From the NCBI RefSeq assembly GCF_018320785.1, contig NC_054882.1:28090719-28154718 (forward strand): 64,000 nt of DNA, written 5' to 3'. Below, in pieces: positions 1 through 13,100 of the stretch. The notes beneath the pieces are model-generated. The model saw nothing but the letters and a program-made list of their open reading frames with translations. It did no database searches and was not told the origin of the DNA. The position numbers and the translations under genes were made by a program. Within the stretch, counting starts at the first letter, position 1; each line of letters begins with the position of its first letter. Source of the DNA: Cheilinus undulatus (taxonomy: Eukaryota > Chordata > Actinopteri > Labriformes > Labridae).

Positions 1-3000
1 GCAATTTTGGTTGAAATCCAAAAATGCAGAAAGGGCAGTGTGATGTACACCAGGTCACTTGAATATCATGTGATGTGACTATTGCGCATGTGCAGATCGC
101 CATAGAAATACTATACATTGTTCAGCCCTACTTCAAAACTATTATGATTCTCTGAATTTTCCTTGATAACCCAGCAGGTAGACTTATGAAACTACTGAAA
201 TATTACATAATTACAAATTGCAATATTGTCCAGTATAATGGCTATTGCACATTACCCAATCATGCAGCATTAGGCTGACCTGACAGACCGGTGGAAACGT
301 TGTTGCCAAGAGGCTTAAGGCCTGCGTCAGCTCCTCTTTTCTGTGTTTTGACTGATACAAAGTCATGCATATACCCTAAATAAGAGTTCCACTGGAAAAA
401 ACAAGCCTAACCTTGTGATCAAGCTGCCCAACCACACAAAGAATCTTCTGCTCTCAAGCGTTTACTAAATAAAACCTGTTAAAAATTGGAAATATGACTA
501 TCAAAATGATCATGCTAATTCTTTGAATGTTTATTTTTTCTTGACAGGAAGAAACAGGTCATCATGTAGATGATTCTGAATTTTAAATTCCAGTGGGGTC
601 ATCTCATCTTGATGAATTCCAACTGCTTATTTAGGCTGCTTCTGTATTCCCAGTCTAAAACTGCAATCCTCCGAGAACCACTTTGATATTCATGAATTCC
701 AGTGATTAGTGCCAGCATTCATTTTAGCTTCAGTCTGTTGCTTTTAACTTCAAAAAGTGCTGCTGAGACATTTCAGCCCAGAGGCCTCATTAAAATGCTC
801 TTCTGCTCTGACAATGAAGGTAACTTTCAACTAGCTGGAAGTTGTGACTGCGTACAAAATGAAAAACTAAAAAGTTGCTGGAAAGGGTCATCATGTTTTC
901 CAAGTGTACTCCTCTCATTGACATTCTGTGATGCGCTGCATGGCTCTGCAGTCACACGCAGACAGAATTTTTAGAGTACACCCCTGTTCATAGTCATCAT
1001 TTATGTTGTTACCATCGTGTTTTTTTTGTTTTTTTTTTACTGATTGCAGTTGAAAGTTGCATGCATACCTAAGAATTTCTTAGTGATCTTTGCTTAACAA
1101 AAAAGATTTCTAATATAACTACTCCCATTATTTCAGTGGGAGGATTTAGCATCATTAGAAAGCTGAACTTGCACCTCATGGAAGAATGAAAATAGATCAA
1201 TGCAGAATCTTTGATCTATTGGCCCACAGTATATTTACTGAAGTGACTTAAAATACAGAAAATTTTAAAGCAATCTGCACTGTTGTATTGAACCACCAAC
1301 ATCTAACCTATTTGAGAAAAATAAAAATAGAAAACAAGCGCCTGCAGCTTCTCGCAGTACAGCTAGTAAGTCAAAGCTCACATGGCACAGAGGCGTACAT
1401 CATGGACTCAACCCAGCGTGTGTCCTGCAGACATCAGCAGAATCACACGGGGCCTAAACTGGCAGAGAGTATCAATTAGAGGGGGCACAGGGGACTCTGA
1501 AGGGGGGCCCATCTATTCCGCCACTCAGCACTTCCACATTGATTAGCTCTCTCCTCATCCAGAAAGCTGTGCGAGCCCCCCGTCCTCAGCAACCATGAAA
1601 ACTCCCCAACCGGAAAATATCCTCCTTAAAAAGAGGCGCCACTTGTCAAATATAAGTGTACACCTGCTGACGCTCGGATATCTGAGTGTTCAGGATCCCT
1701 CCAGTGTGAACAGTTCATTTTCTCTTGGAATGTAAGGCTGATAAAAGCCAGTGATGTGGACTGATTACTTTGCTAAATTTGCTTTTTATAACTGAGGACC
1801 ACTTTTTTACAATCACTGGCATTAACCTTTCAATAAGCTGCAAGACAGCAAGACATTGTCTAGTTAATGCTAACATTTACAGTCCATATAAAGCATAAAA
1901 AGTTAGTTTCTGTTATAAAACCAGATTATTATTAGTAAAGGTTATGACATTATGGAAAGAATCAAATCCACTAAAGCAGTATAGACTTTATGACCTTAAG
2001 TGGATGGCATGTCTTATCCCTCTCCTGCCTGGCCTTGTCTATGATGTTTTAACCCTCTGAGACCAACATTGTTGTTTACAACAAGAAGATTACAAAAGAT
2101 AAATTACTCGTAGCCACATTTTATTTCCTCTTGCAGCCTACCGTAGTGATGTTCTAATGACACCATCCATGCCTTCATAGCCCTTACAGAGGCTTTCCTA
2201 GGGAGCTGAAACGTGGGTGGCTTTCTGGGTCTTTGAAATTTAAAACCACACCAGCAACACCAACGTTGGACATCTTTTTTAAAAAACATTTTTAAAACAA
2301 TTTTTCAATTGTCTCTGTCGCTAGCTTAGCATGCTATCCACTATATTGGTTTGTCACATGGACTGTGACAACTGTCGTCCCGCCATGCTTTGCCAAACTG
2401 GGCATGTCTGTACATCTTGCAGGAGATATCCTGAATAGCTCTTGATGAAGAGAAAGAGACACACAGAGGCTGTGATGTGGCCCTCTGTATCACTGCAGAC
2501 AGGAACTGCTTTGAATAATGGCACAACTGGAGCAAATACACAGAAGTGCGAGGATATTTTTTAAAAATATGTTCATATTTTGAGGACTTTTTTGGTCACA
2601 GAATCATTATTTTTCCCCTTTTTTTGGGTCCCCAAGAGATGAGAGAACACATTTGTGCAATAAAGGCTCAATCATTAGTGCTAACTGTTTGTCACACATA
2701 AAAACTTCGAGTTTTCATTTCTGTTTAGGTTTTTCTTTTGTCTAAAGAATCCCATAACTTTTTTAATTTAAGTGACATTACTGCAGCACACATGTTCATA
2801 AAGCCCAACTTGCCCTGAAAAATATCATGTTTAGAGTTTCACTGTGCGCCACATGTTTGATATTTTATGAGGTTTTTAAGTTCAGGCGAGACAAAATAGT
2901 TACAAATAGTTTAGGCTCAGACAGTTAGACATTTTTCTAAAATGTCAGGGTAGAACTCTGTTTTTGGATACTTTGGTTGGTCTGTTGAATGAACTGAACC

Positions 3001-3284
3001 CAGGCCCAATTGTGGGAAACTCCTTTCTTTGAACTGTCAAAAACTGCAACACAAATTCCTCAAATTATGACATCCAGGGAAGCTGCGCTGCAGACAGTAA
3101 ATGTTGAAACTTGTGGTAACTTGCATTGCAGTAGGAGAACTGGGGATGCTAATGTTCTTGGCACTTTGGGGGAAGGGGGAGGGGGAGGAATCGTGCCACG
3201 GCGCGGTTCGAATCAGCTGGGCCTAATGTGAAAGCACCCTTAGTCCAGAGGTAACCCTTATGGGGTAGTATACCCATGTCACCT
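1..3284. other. No exon recognised; probable intron 1 or upstream flank of the PPP1R14 gene
   Basis: No coding exon could be supported here. The first exon of the PPP1R14 gene, which should encode the basic N-terminal inhibitory segment, was looked for and not found, so this stretch is either its first intron or 5' flank. Bases about 100-235 are similar, in reverse orientation, to the repeat at 14205-14670. A G-rich run lies at 3170-3190. The remainder is AT-rich sequence with nothing recognisable. Confidence 0.5.
100..235 (-). repeat. Fragment of an interspersed repeat, probably hAT-like
   Basis: The reverse complement reads through a 'tctacc-tgggttaacaaggaaaat' type segment and a 'gggctgaacaat' type end that closely match 14205-14400. 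The family was inferred from these two copies only; the terminal motif resembles common non-autonomous fish repeats. Confidence 0.4.
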
Positions 3285-4500
3285 AGAGTGCCTATAAGAA
3301 GTATTCATCCCCTTTGTTTATTTTACCCATGGCTTTTTTGACCAAAAAAAAAAAAAATTACAGAAAAAGACTCTTTAATGTCAAAAAACAAAGCTGCTCA
3401 AGCTCTGTCAGGTTACACACTTATTACACATGAACAGCCCTTTTCAAGTCTGGCCACAAATTCTCTACTGGACTGAGGTCTGGGCTTTGACTTGGCCACT
3501 CCAGAGCATTAACCTTGTTGTCTTTAAACCATTTCTGTGTAGCTCTCAATGTATGCTTCGGGTCATTGCCTTGTTTGAAAATTAATTTCTGACTAAATAG
3601 GATTGTGATCCATTTTACCCTCTACATTTACAAGCCTTCCAGGGCCAAGGAGCATCTCCACAGCATGATGCTGCCACCACGGTGCTTCACAGATGTGATG
3701 TTGCATTTGTGGTGATGTGGAGTTTTTGGTGTTCGCCAAACATAATGTCTTGTCTGATAGCAATAAAGCACCATTTTAGTCTCATCAGAACAAAACCAAA
3801 CTTTTTGACACTTGACCATGGAGTCTCCCACATGCCTTTTGGTGAACTCCAGTTAGGATTTAATGAGTGCTTTTCTTTTGCCACTTTCCCATCAAGCGTT
3901 GACTGAAGAACCCTCTGCATACAACAGTTGTATGCAGAGTCTCTCCCATCTCAGCTGCTGAAGCTTGTAACTCTTTCAGAGTAGTCATAGGTGTCTTGAT
4001 AGCCTCTGTCACTAGTCTCTTTCTTGCACAGCCACTCAATTTATGAGGACGGCCTGATCTAGGCAGATTTACACATGCACCATATTCCTTTCATTTATTG
4101 CTGATGGATTTACCTGAACTCTGGGGATGTTTACTGCCCTGGAATTTTTTTTTTTGTACCCATCCCCTGACTTAAACTTTTCAATAACCTTTTCTCTTGG
4201 AGTGTTCTTTTGTCTTCAAGGTATAATGGTAGCCTGGAATACCGATAAACCAGTGACTGGACCTTAGAGACACAGGTGTCTTGTACTTCAATCACTTGAG
4301 ACACATTTACTGCACCCAGGTGATCCCCATTTCACTAATTGTGAGACTACTAGCACTAGTTGGCTAGACTTCTGTTGAATTAGGGCAGTCACTTTAAAGG
4401 GGGTGAATATTTATGTAATCAATTATTTTACCCTACATATTTTACTTAATTGACATTACTTTGTAGTAACCTGGTTTCATTTTGACATTTTTGATTTTTG
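3285..4500 (-). mobile_element. Degenerate Tc1-like transposon (family with 'gggggtgaatact' ends)
   Basis: The left end carries a terminal motif reading GTGCCTATAAGAAGTATTCA, and an inner repeat 'aaagggggtgaatattt' lies near 4395, the IR/DR arrangement of fish Tc1 elements. Minus-strand frames around 3628-3920 show fragments of a Tc1 transposase: an SDETK block followed by a YVWR-type block and a GGSIMLW block. Frames are broken several times and the right terminal repeat is missing. Related copies lie at 12985, 25630, 32925, 39990 and 53552. Clearly a fossil. Confidence 0.8.
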
Positions 4501-5040
4501 CTTGTTTGCTGACTGCATAATCTGTAGAACTTTATAAGCAAGGAATGAACCACTTTTCACTAGCAACATGGTAAATCATCCATGAAATCTGATGGTGGTA
4601 TGCAGTAAGTATGGCCTCATTGTGCCTCTTTGCCTCCTGTCTCAGTGCTTCTCAAATATGGTGATGTGTACAGCATATCATAAAATATATAACTATTGTG
4701 AAGAAAAAAAACAAGAGTTGTATATTCTTATTCATATTTCTTACAATAAACTCATGATTTCCAAGCAGGGTAGACCATTTTAAAGTACTCGATCCAGTAA
4801 CCTAAATAGCACACTGCTTTGCTGCAGTGCTTGCCATGTTGCATCACATCTTCACTCTCTCTCTTCCTGAATGGCTCTGCTCTGTAGTGAGGGCAGTCAC
4901 ACCACAGGAAGTGAAAGGATGGCACAGAGCCGACAGTATACAATGTTTGTACAAGCTTTTGGAGCGTGCAAAATTACAAGAGCGGACAGCATAGTAATGG
5001 AAGAAAACTGTCTCTAACTTTTGTGTCTCTGCTTCTACAG
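4501..5040. other. Intron sequence, nothing recognised
   Basis: This stretch lies between the Tc1 fossil and the first PPP1R14 exon in the window. It ends in a pyrimidine-rich tract and an AG acceptor at 5039-5040. No other feature was seen. Confidence 0.5.
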
Positions 5041-5656
5041 GAGGAGGAGATTCCTGAGTTAGAGATCGACATAGACGAGCTCCTGGAGCTGACGGATGAG
5101 GGCCAGAGAACTCGGCTGCATGTAAGATTGTGTAAATAAATTTTAGAGAGCATTTTAAAGCCTTAATTAACATTACTTATGCTGTTATTTACATACTTGG
5201 CTGGTTATTGTGTCTCAGAACTGATATGAAGACTCTTGAACCAAAGGTCATCCTGGATTTAAAAGAGTTTGACCCTTAACACATTTTTCCTTCTTGACGC
5301 CTGGTTACATACCTAACTATTTGCAGTGTGGGTTAATAGCTTAACAATCATTTGACCCTTTCTGGAATCTAGTGTTGCAATGTTTGTGGTGAAAAAGCTG
5401 TTTGGTGTTGTTGTAGAGCTTATTTGTGTTTATTTTCCTTGATAGGAGTTGTTGCATGAATGTGGGAAGCCAAAAGAGGTAAGGAAAGAATATTTTACTG
5501 ATATAAAAATACACAAAAGAATGTAGAGATTTCAAATTATTTTTTTAAAGAGTAAAAAAGGACCTATATTCTTGATCTTCCTCTTAGGATTTTATCAACG
5601 GGCTGCTCTACAGGATAAAGGGTCTACGCAAAATGTCAGGCCCCTTGAAGAAATAA
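5041..5656 (+). CDS. ppp1r14d: Protein phosphatase 1 inhibitor, PPP1R14 family (C-terminal exons; best fit ppp1r14d)
   Basis: PPP1R14 proteins (CPI-17 family) are small soluble inhibitors of the PP1 catalytic subunit, often controlled by phosphorylation. Three coding exons with good splice sites are present: 5041-5121, 5446-5478 and 5588-5656 (stop TAA), all in phase 0, giving 60 C-terminal residues. The first begins EEEIPELEIDIDELL, the family's acidic helix; the last contains DFINGLLYRIKGL and ends with a basic tail. The exon with the N-terminal inhibitory phospho-site region is not in the window, so the gene is partial at its 5' end. Assignment to ppp1r14d rather than ppp1r14b or c rests on the adjacent zfyve19 gene, which neighbours PPP1R14D in human, and on the 'LTDEGQRTRL' stretch resembling that paralogue. 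The family is certain; the paralogue is likely. Confidence 0.85.
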
Positions 5657-6065
5657 TTATAGGTCAAATAAAGAATTGAGACAACGTGGAGCCTCTGATC
5701 TTCCCACCACCCCTGCGTTAATGTTTGGATGCCTGAATGTGCGCTTCACGTCTGTGGGACTCTTTCCGCCCTCTCTCCCCTCCTGGATCAGCATCTGCCT
5801 AACACCAGAGCAGCCGGGTTATGAATGGATTTTTTAATTATTATTATTTCACTTTAATTTATGGACTGCTATTACATTTTGTCTCCCATAAACAAACCAA
5901 TAATGCACATGTGATAAAAGCTGTAATGAATCTTACTCAGATGGACTGTTTATTTTGTGTTTTTTTGGTGTAAGACTGTACATTTTTGGTTGCCTATTTA
6001 TGTACATAAATTTTGTTCTGATAACAGTGTTGTATGTTGAAATAAAATGGGATGTTTTCAAGACA
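5657..6065 (+). other. ppp1r14d: 3' UTR of the PPP1R14 gene
   Basis: This is non-coding sequence from the stop codon to just past an AATAAA signal. It is T-rich, as is common in vertebrate 3' UTRs. The end point is inferred from the signal and not observed directly. Confidence 0.6.
6041..6046 (+). terminator. ppp1r14d: Poly(A) signal AATAAA of the PPP1R14 gene
   Basis: A canonical hexamer about 385 bases after the stop codon, preceded by T-rich sequence. Confidence 0.65.
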
Positions 6066-7300
6066 AGGCTATTGATGCTTTATGGAAACAGATGCATCTG
6101 ATTTCCAGCAGTGCTGTGTCATCAGATATTACTCATTAAACAGACACAAATAAATATCGACATGTCCATTTAGCTCATCAATTTACAGTTAAGCTACCCT
6201 GTTACTACACTTACTCTTTAAAACTGTTTTAAAACACCCTTTAAAGAACCATAATGTCCTACTGTCCAGAGACAGCTTAAAAGTTTACAGTAGCATGGCT
6301 CTCTACAGATCAGCAAGCTTTTGTTTTCTGGCGTAAATTTTTCAGCAGACCGATTGAAACAAAGGAGATGTTGACATATCAGCTCTAGGAGTAAACACAG
6401 TGAAATCAGCAGCAGGAAGAGTCCATTAAGTATGCATCCATTACCCTCCTCATCCATTTCCTGTCTGACATGGCCAGAAAAAGGCAAACGTGGTAACAGC
6501 CTCCATGCAAACCTTAATGGAGCAGAGCCCCCAGAGGAGAGTGTAATTATGGTTTCTCCTCTAGCTTGACAGTAATGCAGGCTGATGAAACAGCACTCCG
6601 GCTTTCTATGCATCATACACAGAGGGTCTTTTTGCTAAAGGATCCATTATGGTCATTTATTTGTTTTGACCCCCCTTAAAATCTAGCTTCTCTGACACAG
6701 AGACCATTCATACAGTCAAGACTACATTTCTGACAAGGCCTGCCAGCTTATGGTGGTTTTTAAAATGGCGATATTAGTGATCAAAAGTTAGAATTACTGC
6801 CGCATCGTATGCCTCAGTCACCCAGCTAAGTTTACATCCCTCAGTTTTTCAGAGTGGGACTGTAAATGGATGGGACAGAAGATAAATGTAGGTTTATTTA
6901 AAGCTCCTGTGGAGAACTTTAGGTCTGAGCCAATTTTAGCAATTCATGTAGACAAAGAGTCACCTCTGATTGCCTATTAACACTTGCACAAAACTTCTGA
7001 AAACTTTCTGAATTCTCCTCAGTGATCTGCATGTCTGAAAACAAACAGACATTTTTTAAATTTTACCCTACATTTCCCTTCAATTCTCCTCGCATCTCCT
7101 TCTTTGCCTGGCAGGTAAACTGCAGGAAACTGTCCTGCTGTGAGGGATAAGGATGAACAAAATAGTCAGGAAATTTCTTTGGAAGAATATCCTGAAATTG
7201 GTGCATGTGTTAAAAGGCCTTCTGTGTGACACCTACCCTTCAGCAGCAGCTTTAAAAATAAGCACTAAAAAACTATATAGAAATCATCATATTTCATATA
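6066..7300. other. Intergenic; one weak open frame
   Basis: This lies between the PPP1R14 3' end and a Tc1-type insertion. The minus strand has an open frame at 6218-6616 whose inner start (6455-6457) gives 79 residues with a hydrophobic run of about 25. No splice or promoter evidence supports it and it is not called as a gene. Nothing else was seen. Confidence 0.4.
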
Positions 7301-7921
7301 CAGTGCTTTCAGAAAGTAATCAGACCCCCTTCAGTTTTTTTCAATTTTGTTATGTTGCAGCCTGATACTTCAGTCGAAAAAAATCCTTTTCATTTTCATA
7401 AATCTACACTCAGTACCCCAACATGACAAAGTGAAAACAGATTTTAGAAATTTTTGCAAACTTATGAAAAATAAAAAGCTGAAATATTATATTGACATAA
7501 CTATTCAGACCCTTTAGTTTAGCTCAGATGCCTCACCAGTTCTCTTGATCGTTGCTGAGAGGTTTCTACCCCTTGACTGTAGTCCACCTGTGGTAAGATA
7601 AGTTGATTGGTCAGGATTTGGAAAGGGTCGCACATCTCTGTAGAAGGCCTCACAGCTGACAATGCAGATCAGAGCAAAAACCAAGCCATGAGGTCAAAGG
7701 AACTGCTCTCAGAGCTCAGACACAGGATTGTCGACAGGCACACAGCTAGAGAAAGCTACAAAAAAAGATTCTGCTGGCATTCTCACAAGCACACCTTATT
7801 CTAAGATGGAAGAAGTTTAGCACAATCAGGACTTCCATGGTGACTTTTAACTGTAGCATCACACTGCTACATAACAAAATTGATAAAAGTGAAAGGGTCT
7901 GAATGCTTTCTGAATGCACTG
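7301..7921. mobile_element. Non-autonomous Tc1-like element, 621 bp, flanked by TA
   Basis: The left end reads CAGTGCTTTCAGAAAGTAAT and the right end is its inverted counterpart ending in GCATTCAGAAAG/GCACTG form. TA dinucleotides at 7299-7300 and 7922-7923 are the expected Tc1 target duplication. Inner subterminal repeats containing 'tattcagacccttt' are also present. No transposase is left, so it is an internally deleted copy needing enzyme from elsewhere. Confidence 0.85.
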
Positions 7922-7923
7922 TA

Positions 7924-9104
7924 GAGGCAAAAACAATAAATTCAGCTAAAAACTCCTCACATTAGCTTTAAAATGACCCATAAACAAAACATAACATAAA
8001 TATGGTCTACATTTAACAGGAAGCAGCATACCACAGTCTTTCACAGATGTGAGAGAAGGCCTGCATTTCTCTGTCGAGCATGTGATCCTTCTCATGAAGA
8101 ACTAATTGAAAACTGTGAAGTTTAGCTTTGAATTACTGGATGAAAATGTCATCAAATCATTAAAATTCTTGTGTCCAGTGTTTATGTAAAGCAAAGTCAA
8201 ACTAGTTCTTAGAATTCTTGATTTATGATGGAAACTGAGAATTTTTAGGGGTCTCAGTGAACTTTGACCACTAAAGTCAGTTAATTTTTAAGTCAAAGTG
8301 AGAGTTTTCTCCAGGCATTCCTGAGGTACTGTGTTCACAAGAAGGTGACAGAGGTATATAAGGAAGTACTGAAGACTCTAAAACCTAACATCTCCAGCCA
8401 CCGCTGTCGCCAACGCAGAGCCATAAAAAGGTTTGAGTGTTAAAAATAATACAGAAAAGAAATGCAGCGTTCCCTCAGAGACGTGACACAGCACCTAACA
8501 CTTCTGCATCCTTTCTAATGAAATTACACACAAGGACAAGAAAGGCAATACTCATGTCAGACTCGCAGCCAAACATAGATTACAAGAGTGACTGCAGAGG
8601 CTGCCAAAAGAAAACAAAGCCCTCAGTAATCCTTTTATACAGACTCCTCTGTACTCCTTCAGAGCGGAGCTGACAGCAGTCTGGGATCGAACATCATCCC
8701 AGATGAGCACATGATGTGTCTGCTTTCAGTACGCGTTGTCAGGATTTTTTTTTTTTTAATTCAAATGGTGATAAGTGCAGTGTGCGTCTGAGATGATCCT
8801 TTGTTGCCTCTGGTAAGTAGGACAGCTGACATAAAAAGCATACTTTAAGAGCGCAGTGAGTTGAATACCAACACAGTTTAGGAACCTCTCCAAGACTTAA
8901 GCTGGCTACAGACTAGACGATTTAAAGCTTGATTTCAGGCACGCTTCACTGCCTGACACACAATCAAGGGGTGTGACCTGATTTGAGGATTCTTGCAACC
9001 AATTTATATTCTAAAATTCCTCATGTTTTTAGTTTCAAAACAATTACTGCACATGATCAAGTCAGAGCCACTCCAAACTGGAATCCTAAAAACATGTTTG
9101 AGAT
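7924..9104. other. Intergenic, nothing recognised
   Basis: AT-rich sequence without supported exons. Short open frames such as 8437-8673 have no splice context or recognisable domain. Confidence 0.5.
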
Positions 9105-9391
9105 TTAACTCATTAAGACCTGATGTAATGTTTGTGTCCTTTTACCTTCAAGACCTGATGCATTGTCTGTGAATTTTGGACTAATTTTGGACCCATGACC
9201 AACGGACTGCAATGCCGTTTTTTGGGGGGTTGGTTTTAAATGCAGGTTTAGGTCTGAATGGGTTAAAATGGACTGAGAGAAAATGAAAAACTGTTCTGTG
9301 GTCAGACAAAGATAATCCAAAACGCACCGACACTGCATCAGGTCTTGAAGGGAAAAGGACACAAATGTTACACCAGGTCTAAATGGGTTAA
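9105..9391. mobile_element. piggyBac-like MITE with TTAA ends, about 287 bp
   Basis: The sequence starts and ends with TTAA and its two ends are inverted copies over roughly 65 bases. The left arm reads ACTCATTAAGACCTGATGT and onward through 'gtgtccttttaccttcaagacc'; the right arm is the imperfect complement of the same text. TTAA target sites with terminal inverted repeats are the hallmark of piggyBac-superfamily elements. It is too short to encode a transposase. Confidence 0.75.
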
Positions 9392-10131
9392 CAGCAGACC
9401 GGATAGCATTAACATCTACATGTTGCTTACTTTCACAGCTCACAAATATAAACACAACTTAACTGTCTTTTGAGACAAGATTTCACCAATATTTTACTTT
9501 TTGCTGCAAAACAGAACACACCGGATGGCCATCATTCTCCGTATTTGTGGGTCCTCTGAAGTTACATTTGATCATGTGAGTTTCTGTGAGATCTTATCTC
9601 TATATAATCCCCATTGTGAAGTTGTTACATCATTTGTGATCTGTTGGACATGTCTAGTGTGTGCATTTAGACAATTATAACTTTAATAACCAGTTTGTGA
9701 CTGTCCTTACGTCTGCGATCTCCCATGTTTTTGTACCAAATTGTCTAGTGTGCAGCCAGCCTTTCTTGACATTTCAAACATTACAGTAAATATGTAGCTA
9801 TGTTTTCCTTTTGTACATATTTATTACCTTAACAATAAAGTTAAAGAGTTGATCTAATCTTTTCATACCTAAGTCATTGTTTTCTTAACATTACACAATA
9901 TTTTAGGCCTGAGTTCTACAAATTTGCACATTTCAGCCATTTTTAAGCAACTGTATGAGATCATTAGGGGTCACAATGACCGGTACTGGCTTGCTTCTGA
10001 TGATAGATAGTATTTAAATCTGAGAATTTGTGTTATTAACAATAATAGGTCACTTACGTCTAAAGCACTAGTCTAACAGTACTAACAGGCCAGAGCTTGA
10101 TGAGGCAAACACCTTCAGCACAGTCTCACTA
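9392..10131 (-). other. zfyve19: Region containing the zfyve19 3' UTR
   Basis: Directly downstream of the zfyve19 stop on the minus strand. A reverse-strand AATAAA lies at 9820-9825, suggesting a 3' UTR of about 310 bases. The remaining 400 bases hold nothing recognised. Confidence 0.5.
9820..9825 (-). terminator. zfyve19: Poly(A) signal of zfyve19
   Basis: Plus-strand TTTATT (AATAAA on the minus strand), about 310 bases after the stop codon. Confidence 0.55.
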
Positions 10132-13100
10132 TCATGTCTTCTTTTTCTTCTTTGGTGCAGTGTAGTTTGTGGTGTGATGCTCCATCCTGTCATATTTATC
10201 ATGGCCTTCCCTGGGGGGGATAATGGAGAATGGATTGATAATTCATCACACTAAATACTTTATATTCATGCTGCTTAACAGTATGGCAGCTGCCTTCATG
10301 CAATCTATCTGGGTCATGATATGCATTCCAAATCATGGCCATCTTTCTTTCTCAGCAGTGCAAAGATTTCCATGAAGAGCTTTACAATGAAACCAAAGTT
10401 ATGATATCACTTCTGTAATTAATGCACATTTCTCTACCTGAAGCAGCGGTTGCAGTAAAGGTCTCCATCACAGGTGTGACAGCGGAGCACAGCGTCTTGG
10501 TTACAAATGCAGCACCAGGGAAGCTCTTCGTCGTCACTGTCTGTTGACTGATGTGCAATAGCAGCTGATGAAATCCGACTGTTGGGCGCGGGAATCTTCC
10601 AACACATCACATAAACAGAGAATCAAAATCACTCACTCATATTGCGCGAAAGAAAAATCATGTTTTTTTCTTCAAAGTGTTATAGTGTACCGGCTTCCTT
10701 GAGGTCTTCTTCTTTTCTGTGTTCTTAGGTCCACTGGGTTCTAAAGGTATGTTGTAGCCGCTAGCCTCATCCAACGCAGCCTCCTCAGAGAGCTGCAACA
10801 AAGAATAAAGCAGAGGTTATTAAGGTTCAATTAATATGACAAATTATTTATGGCATAACAGCAGCCCCTTGTGGCCTCCTGAACTGGTCTTGCTGCATGC
10901 ACTGGTAATATGCACTTGCTTGACATAGTTTTATTATGCAAGATGTATCATGTCAAAATAAAAGCTTCATTTTAATATGTAACAAACCTGCTTCAAGACT
11001 CTCCTAACAGCTTCTTCCTCAGTCTCCTCCTCACTGTCAGGATGCTGAAAGTCCTCCATAGTAACTACAAATGACACAGGACTTAAAGCTCTTCCTACAC
11101 TTTCTGATATTCTGAAGTGCACCATGTTTATTGAGTGCTGTACCTTTGTCTGGATCCTGTCCCTTCAGTTTTGCCAGCCTCTTTGCCATGTCAAGGATCT
11201 GATCCTGAGAATGGTGTTCATTCCTCAGCTCCTGTATAGCCTCCTCCAGCAGACGGGACTTCTCTGCCTCAAGCTGCTTGACTGTATTCTCATTGTCTTC
11301 CAAATTCTCAGTCACTGTTGCATCTTCTCCTTTGTTAAGATCATTCATACAGCCATCTACACCTGAAAATCAGTTCACGCTTTGTTAAACCTCAGCCTTC
11401 TTCCTTTACTGCTACTACACCGCGTTCCACATTATTATGCAAATGATATTTTTCTCTGATTTTCCTAAATATTAATGCAAATGACAGTCAGAATATTTTT
11501 CAAGTCATCGGCCATTAGAACATAATTCAAATGTTTTTGAATAAACTTCATAATGACAAAAATTATTTTTTTAAAAATAAAAACCTCAAAATGCACTGTT
11601 CCACATTATTAAGCACAACACCTTTTTAAAACATTTTATAGGTTGTAAAGAACTGAAAATGGTCATTTGTAGAAATTGCAGCATCAGGGGGTCATATTTA
11701 CTGAAATCAAAGCTATTTCAATCAAAACATCTTAACAGGACAAGTTCCATGTTAACATAGGAGCCCTTCTTTAATATCACCTTCACTATTCTTGCATCCA
11801 TTGAACCTGTGAGTTTTTGGAGAGTTTCTGCTTGAATTTTTTTTTGCAGGATGTCAGAATATCCTCCCAGAGCTGCTGTTTTGATGTGAACTGCCTCCCA
11901 CCCTCATAGATCTTTAGCTTGAGGATGCTCCAAAGGTTCTCAGTAGGGTTGAGGTCAGGGGAGGATGGGGGCCACACCATGACTTTCTCTCCTTTTATGC
12001 CCATAGCAGCCAATGACACAGAGGTATTCTTTGCAGTATGAGATGAAGCATTGTCATGCTTGAAGAAAATTTTGCTACAGAAGGCGCTGCTCTTCTTTTT
12101 GTACCATGGAAGAAAGTGCTCAGTCAAAAACTCTGTATACTTCGCTGAGGTCATTTTCACACCTTCAGGGACTCTAAAGGGGTCTATCAGCTCTCTCCTC
12201 ATGATTGCGGACCAAACATGTCTCCGCCCCCTCCTTGTTGATGTCCCGGCCTCATTGGGACATGGTGGCCATCCACCAACCATCCACTACTCCTCCATCT
12301 GGACCATCCAGGGTTGCACGGCACTCATCAGTCAACAAGACTGTTTGAAAATGAGTCTTCATGTATTTCTGGGCCCACTGCAACCGTTTTTGCTTGTGAG
12401 CATTGGTTAGGGGTGGCTGAATAGTAGGTTTATACACGACTGCAAGCCTCTGGAGGAACCTACACCTTGAGATTGGTGGGACTCCAGAGGCACCAGCAGC
12501 TGCAAATACTTGTTTGCTGCTTTGTAATGGTATTTTAGCATCTGCTCTCTTAATCTGATGTATCTTTCCATCAGAAACCTTCCTCATTATGTCTTTATCT
12601 GCACAAACCCATCTGTGATCTGAATCAGCCACAAATTTCTTCACAGTACGATGATCATGCTTAATTTTTCCTGAAATATCTAATGTTTTCATTCCTTGTC
12701 CAAGGCATTACACTATTTGACACTTTTCAGCAGCAGAGAGATCCTTTTTCTTTCCCATATTGCTGAAACCTGTGGCCTGCTTAATAATGTGGAACATGTG
12801 GAAAACTGCATTTGAGGTTTTTATTTAAAAAAAATAATAGTTATCATTATGAAGTTTGTTCAAAAACATTTGAATTATGCTCTAACTGTTGATGACTTGA
12901 AAAATATTATGACTGTCATTTGCATTGATATTTAGAAAATCAGAGAAAAACGTTATTTGCATAATAATGTGGAACACGGTGTAGGTTGGACAAATACATA
13001 AATATTCACCCCCTTTAAACTGACGTGATTCAACAGACTTCCAGCCAATTAGTGTCAGTAGTCTCACACTTAGTGAAATGGGGATCACCTGAGTGCAGTG

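Noticed and set aside
2104..2541. Minus-strand open frames of 61 and 66 codons
   Set aside because: Short, no splice context, no domain; the region reads as AT-rich non-coding DNA.
2050..2900. A possible piggyBac-like start 'ttaaccctctgagacc'
   Set aside because: No matching inverted right end with TTAA was found downstream.
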